A stretch of 64,000 bases of DNA from Zhihengliuella halotolerans (GTDB lineage: Bacteria; Actinomycetota; Actinomycetes; Actinomycetales; Micrococcaceae): the NCBI RefSeq assembly GCF_004217565.1, contig NZ_SHLA01000001.1, positions 248,001-312,000 of the forward strand. The letters are read 5' to 3'. Shown here in pieces: positions 42,916-50,785 of this stretch (within the stretch, counting starts at the first letter, position 1; each line of letters begins with the position of its first letter). The translations under genes were made by a program, and so were the position numbers. Under the pieces are notes generated by a model. The model worked only from the letters and a program-made list of their open reading frames with translations. It was not told where the DNA came from and searched no databases.

Positions 42916-44738
42916 AAAAGAAGAAATCACCCGAGAAGCTGCGGATCGGGCCGCTGCGCCGCACGCTGGGGATCCTCCGTCCGCACCTCGGCGGCCAGCG
43001 GCTGCTCATGAGCGGTGGCGTGACGGCGCTGTTGTTCGAGGTCGCCTTCCGCGTCGCCGAACCCTGGCCGGTCAAGTTCGTGATCGACTCCGTGACGGCG
43101 AGCCTGGGCGCCCGCGTCGACGGTGCCTGGTCGGCGTCGATCGGACTCCTCGTCGCCTGCGGGGCGGCCGTGCTCGTCATCGTCACCCTGCGCGCGCTCT
43201 CCAACTATCTGGCGACCGTCGCGTTCGCTCTCGCGGGCTCCCGCGTGGCCACGAAGCTGCGCCAGCACGTCTTCGCGCACGTGCAGTCCCTGCCGCGGGT
43301 GTATCACTCCCGCGCTCGTTCGGGGGACCTCGTCCAGCGCCTCGTCGGCGACGTCGGCAAACTGCAGGATGTCGCCGTTACTGCGGGCCTGCCGCTGCTG
43401 GCTAACACCGTCACGCTCGTCGCCATGGCGGTCGTCATGCTCTGGCTGGACCCCCTGCTGACCATCGTCGTCGTGCTGGCGACGATCGCCTACGCCATCT
43501 CCGCGACGGGCAGCTCCGCGCAGATCACGGACGCCTCGCGCAAGACCCGCAAAGGCGAGGGGCAGCTGGCGAACATCGCGGCGGAGAGCCTCGGCGCGAT
43601 CGGCGTCGTCCAGGCCTACGGGCTGCAATCCGAGCTGGAGAGCCGGTTCGGGCGCAGCAACAAGAAGACGCTCAAGGACGGGGTCCTGGCCAGGCGGCTC
43701 GCCGCCGGTCTGGAACGCCGCACCGACGTCCTCGTCGGCACCGCAACGGCCATGGTCCTCTTCGCCGGCGGGTGGCGCGTGATGCAGGGCGGGATGACGC
43801 CGGGGGACCTCGTCATCTTCCTGACCTACCTGAAAACCACGATGAAGCCCCTGCGGGACATGGCCAAGTACACCGGCCGGATTGCCCGCGCGGCAGCCTC
43901 CGGGGAGCGCGTTGCCGATGTGCTCGACGTCGTTCCCGCCATCCGCGATGCCGACGGCGCACGTTCGATCGACCGGGCCGACGGCGCGATCGAGCTGCGC
44001 TCGGTCACCGCCGGCTACGACGACGGCGCGCGGGTCCTGCACGAGCTCTCGCTGAAGATCCCGGCCGGACAGCGGGTCGCGTTCGTCGGCCCCTCCGGGG
44101 CGGGAAAGTCGACGATCTCGCTGCTCGTCTCGCGGCTCATCGACCCCGAATCCGGGCAGGTGATGTTGGACGGGAACGACGTGCGCGAGCTGACGCTGGC
44201 CTCCCTCCGCGCCCAGATCGGGTTCGTGCCGCAGGAGTCCGTCCTCTTCACGGGGACCATTCGGGAGAACATCCGGTTCGGCCGGCTCGATGCGACCGAC
44301 GTCGAGATCGAGGACGCGGCCCGGCGGGCGCAGGCCCACGGCTTCATCATGGGGTTCGACGACGGCTACGAGACAGAGATCGGCGAGCGGGGCGGAACGC
44401 TCTCCGGCGGACAGCGCCAGCGCATCGCGATCGCCCGGACGATGCTCCGCGGTGCGGCCGTCGTCGTGCTCGACGAAGCCACCGCCGGGCTCGATCCCGA
44501 GTCGGCGGCCGAGGTCCTGGCCGCCTTCGACGAGCTGACCGCGTCGACGACGACGATCAGCATCACCCACGACGCCGCGACGGCGCTCGCAGCCGACCGG
44601 GTGGTGTGGATCGAATCCGGCCGGATCCGGCTCGACGGGACGCCGGAGGAGCTGTTGCAGGACGAGGCCGGATTGTTCGCCACCTGGGTTCATCAGCAGT
44701 GGGACGACCCGCAGGTGCTGCTGGAGCGGGCGCGATGA
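42912..44738 (+). CDS. ABC exporter, fused membrane-ATPase (MsbA/HlyB type)
   Basis: 608 aa half-transporter: about six helices in residues 35-310, then an ATPase domain with Walker A GPSGAGKST, Q-loop VPQESVLFTGTIRENI, signature LSGGQRQRIAIARTM and Walker B VVVLDEATAGLDPESA. Works as a homodimer. ATG overlaps the preceding stop, and its stop overlaps the next ATG. In this operon it most likely exports the product made by the two glycosyltransferase genes. The N-terminus is a short Lys-rich tail (MKKKKSPEKLR). Confidence 0.92.
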   Translation: MKKKKSPEKLRIGPLRRTLGILRPHLGGQRLLMSGGVTALLFEVAFRVAEPWPVKFVIDSVTASLGARVDGAWSASIGLLVACGAAVLVIVTLRALSNYLATVAFALAGSRVATKLRQHVFAHVQSLPRVYHSRARSGDLVQRLVGDVGKLQDVAVTAGLPLLANTVTLVAMAVVMLWLDPLLTIVVVLATIAYAISATGSSAQITDASRKTRKGEGQLANIAAESLGAIGVVQAYGLQSELESRFGRSNKKTLKDGVLARRLAAGLERRTDVLVGTATAMVLFAGGWRVMQGGMTPGDLVIFLTYLKTTMKPLRDMAKYTGRIARAAASGERVADVLDVVPAIRDADGARSIDRADGAIELRSVTAGYDDGARVLHELSLKIPAGQRVAFVGPSGAGKSTISLLVSRLIDPESGQVMLDGNDVRELTLASLRAQIGFVPQESVLFTGTIRENIRFGRLDATDVEIEDAARRAQAHGFIMGFDDGYETEIGERGGTLSGGQRQRIAIARTMLRGAAVVVLDEATAGLDPESAAEVLAAFDELTASTTTISITHDAATALAADRVVWIESGRIRLDGTPEELLQDEAGLFATWVHQQWDDPQVLLERAR

Positions 44739-46033
44739 GCGCGCGCCCCGCCGCTCCTCGCCTGCTGCCGGCCGCCGAGGTCCTCTTCGAAGCGGCGGAC
44801 GGCGGGCACGAAGGACTGGACGCGCTGGCTGCCGCACTCGGCATCGGCTCCGGGCCCGTGCGCGCCGATCACCTGCGCTACAAACCGGACCGAACCGTGG
44901 TGGGCCGGCTCAACGCGGACGACGGCGCCCCGGTCGGCTGGGTTGCCGGCTTCGGTCCGGCGGCCGCCGACAAAGCCGCAGGGGCGTGGCGGCTCGGTGA
45001 GAAGCTGGGAATCGACCTCCCGGCGCTCGATCTCGGGGGCGGGCACCTCCTGATCGCGGGACCGGTCGGTGCCGACAAGAAGCTGCGCAGGCTCCTGCGC
45101 CGGACGCGCTCGGTGCGTGCAGACGGTTCTGTGCGCGGCGAGATCCTCAACTTCAACCCGGGACGCCGGCTCGTGGTGCGCCGGCGCGGCCCCGTGGAGG
45201 ACGTCGCAATCTCCGGACCGGACGGCGACGTCGTCGTCAAGCTGTCGCACCGGGCCTACGGGCACATCGAAGATCTGACCTCCGCGCTCCGAGCGTGCGG
45301 CGTGCCAGCGCTGCAGCCGCACCCGATGGCCGGCGCCCAGGACCACGGTCTCGTGTTCGAGCACTACGGGACCGGGGACCTCTCCGCCGGCGGCACCGCA
45401 GACGAGTTCGAGCAAGCGGGCCACCTGCTGCGGCGCTGGCACGCGGCCGGGGCATCCGTCGCCGCGGTGACCGCACTGCCGCGCCTCGACGCTTCGGCGC
45501 GGTTGCGGGCGGTCGTGTCAGGGATCGAGGGGATCCTGCCGGAGGCGGCCGACCGGGCGCGCCGGGTCGCGGCCGACCTGAACGAGGCGCTCGCGGCGGC
45601 GGGAGGCGCCGACGTGCCCGTGCACGGGGACTATTCTGCCGATCAGCTGCTGCGCGGTCCGGCCGGGTTGCGCATCATCGACGCCGACCGCGCCGCCTGG
45701 GGCCCTCCCGGCTGGGACCTCGGCTGCTTCGCGGCGGCGGAGCTGCTCGCGGTCGCCGACGGCCGGCCCCGGCGGCTCGACGGGACGGAGAACATGTTGC
45801 ACGGGTACGGCGGCGTCGAATCGGTGCCGGCGTTCGTCGGCGCCCACGTGCTACTGCGCGCGCTCGAGCCCTTCCGGGCCGCCGACCCGCGTTGGGCGGA
45901 GAGGGTGTCCGGCCGCCTGGCGTTGGCCGAGCGGCTGGCGGCGGCCCCCGCGGCAGGAGGCCCGGCGGCCCTGACCGACGCGATGACGGCGGCGCACGCG
46001 GGCCCGGCCCACTCGTTGCGGGGGAAGCCGTGA
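44735..46033 (+). CDS. APH-fold phosphotransferase 1
   Basis: 432 aa, aminoglycoside/choline-kinase-like fold. The catalytic loop is VPVHGDYSADQLL (His near residue 297): H-G-D-x(4)-Q, with Gln where APH enzymes normally have the Mg-binding Asn; the DFG-equivalent is RIIDADRAAWGPPGWDLG. The N-terminal 150 residues form the nucleotide lobe (RLVVRRRGPVEDVAISGPDGDVVVKLSH). ATG overlaps the ABC exporter stop (ATGA). It may phosphorylate a sugar of the operon's product. Substrate unknown. Confidence 0.8.
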   Translation: MSARPAAPRLLPAAEVLFEAADGGHEGLDALAAALGIGSGPVRADHLRYKPDRTVVGRLNADDGAPVGWVAGFGPAAADKAAGAWRLGEKLGIDLPALDLGGGHLLIAGPVGADKKLRRLLRRTRSVRADGSVRGEILNFNPGRRLVVRRRGPVEDVAISGPDGDVVVKLSHRAYGHIEDLTSALRACGVPALQPHPMAGAQDHGLVFEHYGTGDLSAGGTADEFEQAGHLLRRWHAAGASVAAVTALPRLDASARLRAVVSGIEGILPEAADRARRVAADLNEALAAAGGADVPVHGDYSADQLLRGPAGLRIIDADRAAWGPPGWDLGCFAAAELLAVADGRPRRLDGTENMLHGYGGVESVPAFVGAHVLLRALEPFRAADPRWAERVSGRLALAERLAAAPAAGGPAALTDAMTAAHAGPAHSLRGKP

Positions 46034-47094
46034 CCGGCACTGCCGGTTCCCACCGGCAGACGCCCGTGCCGGAGTACGCCGGCGGGTTGCGCATCGGGCG
46101 CGCCTGGCCGCGCCCGGACGGGACGCAGGACGTCGAGGGGTACGACGGCGCCGGCCGCCTGCGCGCCGGGACCTGGCACGGCGCGCAGACCCGGCTCGAG
46201 CTGCTCGATTTCGGCCGGGACGCCGCGTTGCCGGGCCTGACCGACGTGCTGGTGCCCGGGGCCGAGTTGCTTGTGCACCGGGCCGGGCGCCGCGCCGTCG
46301 TGCGCTCGGGGGACCGCTACGTCAAGGTGCTGCGCCGGCGCCGCGCCGCCGGCGTCGCCGCGGCGTCGACCCGGCTGGGCGACGTCGTGCGCGCAGCCGG
46401 CGGCGCGAGCGCCACGGTGCTGGAAACCCGGAGCGAGACCGTCGTGTTCGACACCGTGCCGGGCCTGCCGCTGCGCAGCCTGGCCGCGACCGAGGACCTG
46501 AGCCGGTGGCGCGAGGCGTGGGACGCCTTCGCTGACACGTGGGCGCGCATCGCGGGTCGGACGCCCGCGGGCGGGCACGTGGGCGGGCCCGCTCTGGCGA
46601 GGCATGACGCGCAGGCCGAGGCCGACGTCGTGCTCACCTGGGCCGGCCACCTGCGCCAGCACGATCCACTCCGGCTCGGGGTCGGCGGCCTTGAACTCTT
46701 CGACCGCCGGGCGCGGCTGGTCACGCGTGAGCTGCTCGCCGGCGATGACCGCCTGGTTCTCGCCCACCGCGACCTGCACGACGAGCAGGTGCTCTACGAT
46801 CCGGCGCTGGGCCGGATCGGCCTGCTGGACTTCGACACGGCGGCCCTCGCGGAGCCTGCCCTGGACCTGGGCAACTTGCTGGCGCACCTCGACCTGCGCC
46901 ACGATCAGGGGCTCATCGGTGCGTCCGCCCGCGATGCGGCGCGCGAGATCCTGCTGAGGCTGGCCGGTCGCTGCGGGGTACCCCCGGCGCGGCTCGCCGC
47001 TTACGAGGCCGCCAGCCGGGTCCGGCTCATCGGCGTCTACGCGTTTCGCCCGCGGTGGCGGGGGCTCGCAAGGGACTGGCTCCGCGACGGGTGA
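46030..47094 (+). CDS. APH-fold phosphotransferase 2
   Basis: 354 aa. Catalytic loop LAHRDLHDEQVLYDPALG (His near residue 246) again reads H-x-D-x(4)-Q; the Mg motif GLLDFDTAALAEPALDLGNLLAH is intact. GTG overlaps the preceding stop (GTGA), so both kinases are made together. Low similarity to the preceding protein outside the catalytic core suggests different substrates. Last gene of the operon; a strong hairpin lies about 90 bp downstream. Confidence 0.8.
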   Translation: MTGTAGSHRQTPVPEYAGGLRIGRAWPRPDGTQDVEGYDGAGRLRAGTWHGAQTRLELLDFGRDAALPGLTDVLVPGAELLVHRAGRRAVVRSGDRYVKVLRRRRAAGVAAASTRLGDVVRAAGGASATVLETRSETVVFDTVPGLPLRSLAATEDLSRWREAWDAFADTWARIAGRTPAGGHVGGPALARHDAQAEADVVLTWAGHLRQHDPLRLGVGGLELFDRRARLVTRELLAGDDRLVLAHRDLHDEQVLYDPALGRIGLLDFDTAALAEPALDLGNLLAHLDLRHDQGLIGASARDAAREILLRLAGRCGVPPARLAAYEAASRVRLIGVYAFRPRWRGLARDWLRDG

Positions 47095-47181
47095 GGCGCG
47101 AGTGACAAGCGCCTCACTCCGGATTTCGTCCAGGCCCGGGGGCGGGCCTCGGGCCGGTGGGAAAACCGGACCCGGGTGAAT

Positions 47182-47213
47182 GCCTGCATCCCCGCGACGA
47201 CGGGGATGCAGGC
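47182..47213 (+). terminator. Terminator of the glycosyltransferase/kinase operon
   Basis: 13-bp perfect stem GCCTGCATCCCCG / complement with loop CGACGA, about 87 bp after the last gene and before the tRNA promoter. Confidence 0.75.
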
Positions 47214-47251
47214 GATTCTCCGCGGCCGAGGAAGAGGGGAATCGCTCGATT

Positions 47252-47279
47252 TTGCGCGGGCCCACCTCGCTGGTAAAGT
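47252..47279 (+). promoter_or_regulatory. Promoter of the tRNA-Thr/tRNA-Met pair
   Basis: TTGCGC (-35) and TAAAGT (-10) spaced by 16 bp; the predicted start is a few bases before tRNA-Thr. Confidence 0.65.
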
Positions 47280-47290
47280 ATTTCTCCGTT

Positions 47291-47362
47291 GCCCCCCTAG
47301 CTCAGTGGTAGAGCGCGTTCTTGGTAAGAACGAGGTCACGGGATCGATTCCCGTGGGGGGCT
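47291..47362 (+). tRNA. tRNA-Thr (GGT)
   Basis: Acceptor GCCCCCC with GGGGGGC (47355-47361), discriminator T; anticodon stem CGTTC/GAACG with loop TTGGTAA gives GGT. T-loop GATCGATTC-like. CCA is not encoded. Confidence 0.95.
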
Positions 47363-47423
47363 CTGAATGGAAGCCCGCGTCTGTGTCATGCAAACTGGCG
47401 CAGTCGCGGGCGTTTCCATTCGT

Positions 47424-47497
47424 GGCGGCGTAGCTCAGCTGGTTAGAGCGCACGACTCATAATCGTGAGGTCCCGGGATCGAGTCCCGGCGCCGCTA
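47424..47497 (+). tRNA. tRNA-Met (CAT), elongator type
   Basis: Acceptor GGCGGCG pairs with CGCCGCT (first pair G-U), discriminator A; anticodon stem CACGA/TCGTG with loop CTCATAA gives CAT. Lacks the C1-A72 mismatch of initiator tRNA. CCA not encoded (next bases CCG). Confidence 0.92.
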
Positions 47498-47504
47498 CCG
47501 ACGA

Positions 47505-47536
47505 AAGGCCCGGAATCCGCGAGGATTCCGGGCCTT
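47505..47536 (+). terminator. Terminator of the tRNA pair
   Basis: 14-bp perfect stem AAGGCCCGGAATCC / complement, GCGA tetraloop, followed by CTTTC. Confidence 0.88.
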
Positions 47537-47652
47537 CTTTCGTTCCCGCGAACAGTGGTTACGTGCAGCCATTCGTGCAGTCATCCGGGCCAAGCCGCGC
47601 CGCTCCACTGCCGTCCGCCGCGCCGGGCCCGGAGCCCCGAGGCGTCCGACCG

Positions 47653-47667
47653 ATCGCATGATGCGAT
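47653..47667. promoter_or_regulatory. Perfect palindrome upstream of the PL11 lyase promoter, candidate operator
   Basis: ATCGCAT-G-ATGCGAT, 7-bp arms with a single central base, 23 bp before the -35 box. The form fits a LacI/GntR-type dimer site, and an activator or repressor of a sugar-utilisation gene is plausible. Confidence 0.5.
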
Positions 47668-47690
47668 TCGGGCATGAGTGCGCAGACCCG

Positions 47691-47720
47691 TTGACTCGCT
47701 GCTGTGATCTGGATTACGTT
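47691..47720 (+). promoter_or_regulatory. Promoter of the PL11 lyase gene
   Basis: TTGACT (-35) and TACGTT (-10), 18-bp spacing; leader to the ATG about 55 nt. Confidence 0.6.
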
Positions 47721-47782
47721 CGAACCTGGAAAGCGCAATCCCACACTCATGAAAACTCGACCGCCGAGGGGCGTCCCATAAA

Positions 47783-50326
47783 ATGAATCGATTCAAATAT
47801 TCTCTGCGAGGCACGATGGCTGCCCTGGCGATCGGCTGCTTGGCTGTCGGGCCAGCGCTGCCCGCCGCCGCCGCGCCCTCGGCGGCGGAACGCATCGAGC
47901 CGCTGGCCCTCGCCGGAACCCAGCTCGAAGACCTCGACCGCGGGCTCGTCGCCGTCGCCGTGGAAGACCAGGTCTTCCTCAGCTGGCGGCTGCTCGCCTC
48001 GGAGACGCGCGGTGCGTCGGCGAACGGCATGACGGGGGCCGGCTTCGTCGTCTACCGGGACGGCGAGCCCATCGCCGCCGTCGACGACAGCACTAACTAC
48101 GCCGACCCCGATGGCACCGAGGACAGCAGCTACGCGGTCGCCCCGGTCGTGAACGGCGTCGAACTGGCCCCTGGGCCCGAGACCACCGTGTGGGGCGAGG
48201 GCTTCCACGACCTTCCACTGCGCAAGCCCGCGGACGGTGTCACGCCGGCGGGCGAGGCGTTCACGTACGCGGCGAACGACGTCTCGGTCGGCGACGTCAC
48301 CGGCGACGGCGCCTACGAATACGTCGTCAAGTGGGATCCGTCCAACTCCAAGGACGTCTCGCAGAAGGGCTACACGGGCAACACCTACCTCGACACCTAC
48401 ACCCTCGATGGCACGCTGCTGAACCGGATCGACCTGGGCGTCAACATCCGTTCCGGCGCGCACTACACCCAGTTCCTGGTCCAGGACTTCGACGGCGACG
48501 GCCGCAGCGAGATCATGGTCAAGACCGCGCCCGGCACCAGCTCCACTGAGTACGACGACGGCGTGGCCGGCACGACGTCGCACATCACCCTGCCCGCCGC
48601 GGACGTGGACGCCGGCGTCAGTCACGGCGATGACTATCGGATGAGCGCGGCGGACTACCGCGAGCACCTGATCTCCATGTTCGCCGGGTGGGACGAGCAC
48701 CCCGAGGTGGCCGCCGGGAATTGGCCCGCCACGATCGAGGAGGCCCTCGGCATCGAGCCGCGCCACGACTACCCGCTGACCGCGGCCGCGGCGACGGACC
48801 TGGCGGACTACTTCATCGACGAGTACGCACCGAGCCGCAGCGACCGCAACGACCTGACGACCTTCGAGGGCTTCGTCGTCTCCGGGCCGGAGTACCTGAC
48901 GGTCTTCGACGGCGAGAGCGGCGCAGAACTCGACACGGTCGACTACGACCCGGGCCGCGGGGACGACGGGCTGCTCTGGGGCGACTACGCGATGAGCCGG
49001 ATCGAACCCGGCAACCGCGTCGACCGGTTCCTCGCCACCACCGCGTACCTGGACGGCGAGAAGCCGTCGGCGGTGTTCGCCCGCGGCTACTACACGCGCA
49101 CCGCACTCGCCGCCTACGACTTCGACGGTCAACGGCTCACGCAGCGGTGGATCGCGGACAGCGGGCACGTGCCCATGGACAATCCCTTCGACGCGGCTCC
49201 GCACGGCGGCGACGGTTCCGACCCGGTGTTCGGCGAGATCGCCTCCCAGGGCTTCCATTCGATGATGCCGGCGGACCTCGACGGCGACGGCCGCCAGGAA
49301 ATCTTCTACGGCGGGGCCGCCCTCGACGACGACGGCAGCGTCCTCTACAGCACCACGGATGTTCTGCCGGAGGGCAGCGCGGCGCCCGGCGAGACCGCCA
49401 AGCTCGGCCACGGGGACGCGATGCACGTCGGCGACCTGGATCCCGACCGCGACGGCCTCGAGGCCTGGACGGTCCATGAAGGCGGCGCATGGGCGCCGTA
49501 CGGCTCGGTCATGCGCGACGCCGCGACGGGCGAGGTGCTCTTCGGTGCCTACTCCGGCCGCGACACGGGCCGCGGCATGGTCGGCGACGTCGATCCCGAG
49601 GTGCCCGGCCTCGAGGCCTGGGCCTCCATGCCGGACGGCACCGATGCCTCCGGTCTGCTCTCGGTCAAAGGCGAGCGCCTCGGCGCGGCGACCCCGGGGA
49701 CGAACGCATCGATCCGCTGGGCCGCGGACGGCACCACGCAGATCGTCGGGCGCGACGGCGCCAATCAGCCGGGGATCGAGGATTGGAAGCACGGCACGCT
49801 GTTGACCGGTGAAGGGGCCCGGACCAACAACGGCACCAAGGGCAATCCGTCACTCGTCGCCGACGTCCTCGGTGACTGGCGCGAGGAACTGCTCGTGCCC
49901 ACCGCCGATTCCTCCGCGCTGCGCTTCTACCTGAGCACCGAGGTCACCGGGCACAAGCTGCCGACGCTCATGCATGACCCCCAGTACCGCTCGCAGGTCT
50001 CGGCGCAGCAGACGTCGTACAACCAGCCGGCCTACCCGGGTTTCTACCTCGCCAGTGACATCGACTACGACGCCGTCCCGATTCTGACCCGTTCGGCCGT
50101 TCCGGCGGCGCCCCGCGCCCTGGACCGTCCGGGTGACGCGCGTGACGAGGTCAAGGTCAAGGCGTCCGATCCGGCCTTCACCTACTACGTCGACGGCGAA
50201 GAGGTCACCGCGCGTAACGGCAAGGCCGTGTTCGTCGGCGATGCCGTCGTCGTGGCGGTGCCGAACCCGGGCTACCGTGTCGAGGCGGGCGCGCAGACCC
50301 GCTGGGAGGTGCGTTCGGCCCGATAG
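47783..50326 (+). CDS. Secreted rhamnogalacturonan lyase (polysaccharide lyase family 11)
   Basis: 847 aa, pectin-degrading endo/exolyase of the YesW/YesX type. Sec signal peptide (KYSLRGTMAALAIGCLAVGPALPAAAA, cleavage near residue 31). Characteristic order: fibronectin-like head, FHDLPLRKPADGVTP, then the beta-propeller with many Ca-binding DGDG loops (DVTGDGAYEYVVKWDPSN; QDFDGDGRSEIMVKTAPGT; DLDGDGRQEIFYGG) and DVLGDWREELLVPT near the end. The last 70 residues (about 780-847) are a short beta module. RBS GAGGGG is about 12 nt upstream. No rhamnogalacturonan transporter or regulator genes are nearby; the gene stands alone. Confidence 0.93.
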   Translation: MNRFKYSLRGTMAALAIGCLAVGPALPAAAAPSAAERIEPLALAGTQLEDLDRGLVAVAVEDQVFLSWRLLASETRGASANGMTGAGFVVYRDGEPIAAVDDSTNYADPDGTEDSSYAVAPVVNGVELAPGPETTVWGEGFHDLPLRKPADGVTPAGEAFTYAANDVSVGDVTGDGAYEYVVKWDPSNSKDVSQKGYTGNTYLDTYTLDGTLLNRIDLGVNIRSGAHYTQFLVQDFDGDGRSEIMVKTAPGTSSTEYDDGVAGTTSHITLPAADVDAGVSHGDDYRMSAADYREHLISMFAGWDEHPEVAAGNWPATIEEALGIEPRHDYPLTAAAATDLADYFIDEYAPSRSDRNDLTTFEGFVVSGPEYLTVFDGESGAELDTVDYDPGRGDDGLLWGDYAMSRIEPGNRVDRFLATTAYLDGEKPSAVFARGYYTRTALAAYDFDGQRLTQRWIADSGHVPMDNPFDAAPHGGDGSDPVFGEIASQGFHSMMPADLDGDGRQEIFYGGAALDDDGSVLYSTTDVLPEGSAAPGETAKLGHGDAMHVGDLDPDRDGLEAWTVHEGGAWAPYGSVMRDAATGEVLFGAYSGRDTGRGMVGDVDPEVPGLEAWASMPDGTDASGLLSVKGERLGAATPGTNASIRWAADGTTQIVGRDGANQPGIEDWKHGTLLTGEGARTNNGTKGNPSLVADVLGDWREELLVPTADSSALRFYLSTEVTGHKLPTLMHDPQYRSQVSAQQTSYNQPAYPGFYLASDIDYDAVPILTRSAVPAAPRALDRPGDARDEVKVKASDPAFTYYVDGEEVTARNGKAVFVGDAVVVAVPNPGYRVEAGAQTRWEVRSAR

Positions 50327-50505
50327 TCATCCAGATGGCGCGATTCGACTGCAATTTTGGCCCAGAATGCACTTTCATGTTACCGGTCGGTGAATTGTTG
50401 CCTGTACCCCTCCCACCTGCGTGTTTGTGCTGCAACGATGAAGTATCCGCCACACCGGCGGCACTCCACCGGGCGATCTTCGCCCTTTGCGAAAGGACAT
50501 GATCC

Positions 50506-50592
50506 ATGGCTGAACTTCTGGCTCTCCTCAACGGTCTCCTCGGGACGGTTTCCGGTCTCCTCGACAGCCTGCTGGCGGCATTGCCGCTTTAG
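50506..50592 (+). CDS. 28-residue amphipathic hydrophobic peptide
   Basis: 28 codons ATG to TAG, with GAAAGGA 8 nt upstream and a strong terminator 11 bp downstream. The peptide (begins MAELLALLNGLL, ends SLLAALPL) is almost entirely Leu/Ala/Gly, with two acidic residues (E3, D20) and no basic ones. Leu falls at i, i+3/4, i+7 spacing so one helix face is hydrophobic and the other carries N, G, T, S, D. Resembles phenol-soluble-modulin or leaderless-bacteriocin-sized peptides in type, but no homology is claimed. A real gene is supported by RBS, terminator and spacing. Confidence 0.6.
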   Translation: MAELLALLNGLLGTVSGLLDSLLAALPL

Positions 50593-50603
50593 GGTGGACG
50601 CCG

Positions 50604-50643
50604 GCAGAGGCGCCTCGCGACCCAGGTCGCGGGGCGCCTCTGC
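50604..50643 (+). terminator. Terminator of the 28-aa peptide gene
   Basis: 19-bp stem (50604-50622 with 50625-50643, one G-U pair), very GC-rich, followed by GTCTCC. Confidence 0.78.
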
Positions 50644-50737
50644 GTCTCCCGGCGAGACGCCCAGGCCCCGGGTGCCTCGACATCATCGGCGTCCCTGACG
50701 AGTGCCTGGCGAGCAAGACCGTCAAGGTAGGCTGACT

Positions 50738-50743
50738 TATAAG
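50738..50743 (+). promoter_or_regulatory. -10 box of the ParA-like gene
   Basis: TATAAG, about 42 nt before the GTG at 50786. No convincing -35. Confidence 0.4.
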
Positions 50744-50785
50744 CTTGGGGGAGTGGAAGAACTCGAGTCGGCAGAAAGGACGGCC

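Noticed and set aside
47424-47497. tRNA-Met as initiator or tRNA-Ile2
   Set aside because: No C1-A72 mismatch as in initiators; overall arms match elongator Met of actinobacteria. An Ile2 role needs lysidine determinants that I cannot confirm.
47291-47540. tRNA-Thr/tRNA-Met locus as an integration site
   Set aside because: No integrase, no direct repeat of a tRNA 3' end and no composition break was found; the PL11 gene could still be acquired, but the att evidence is absent.
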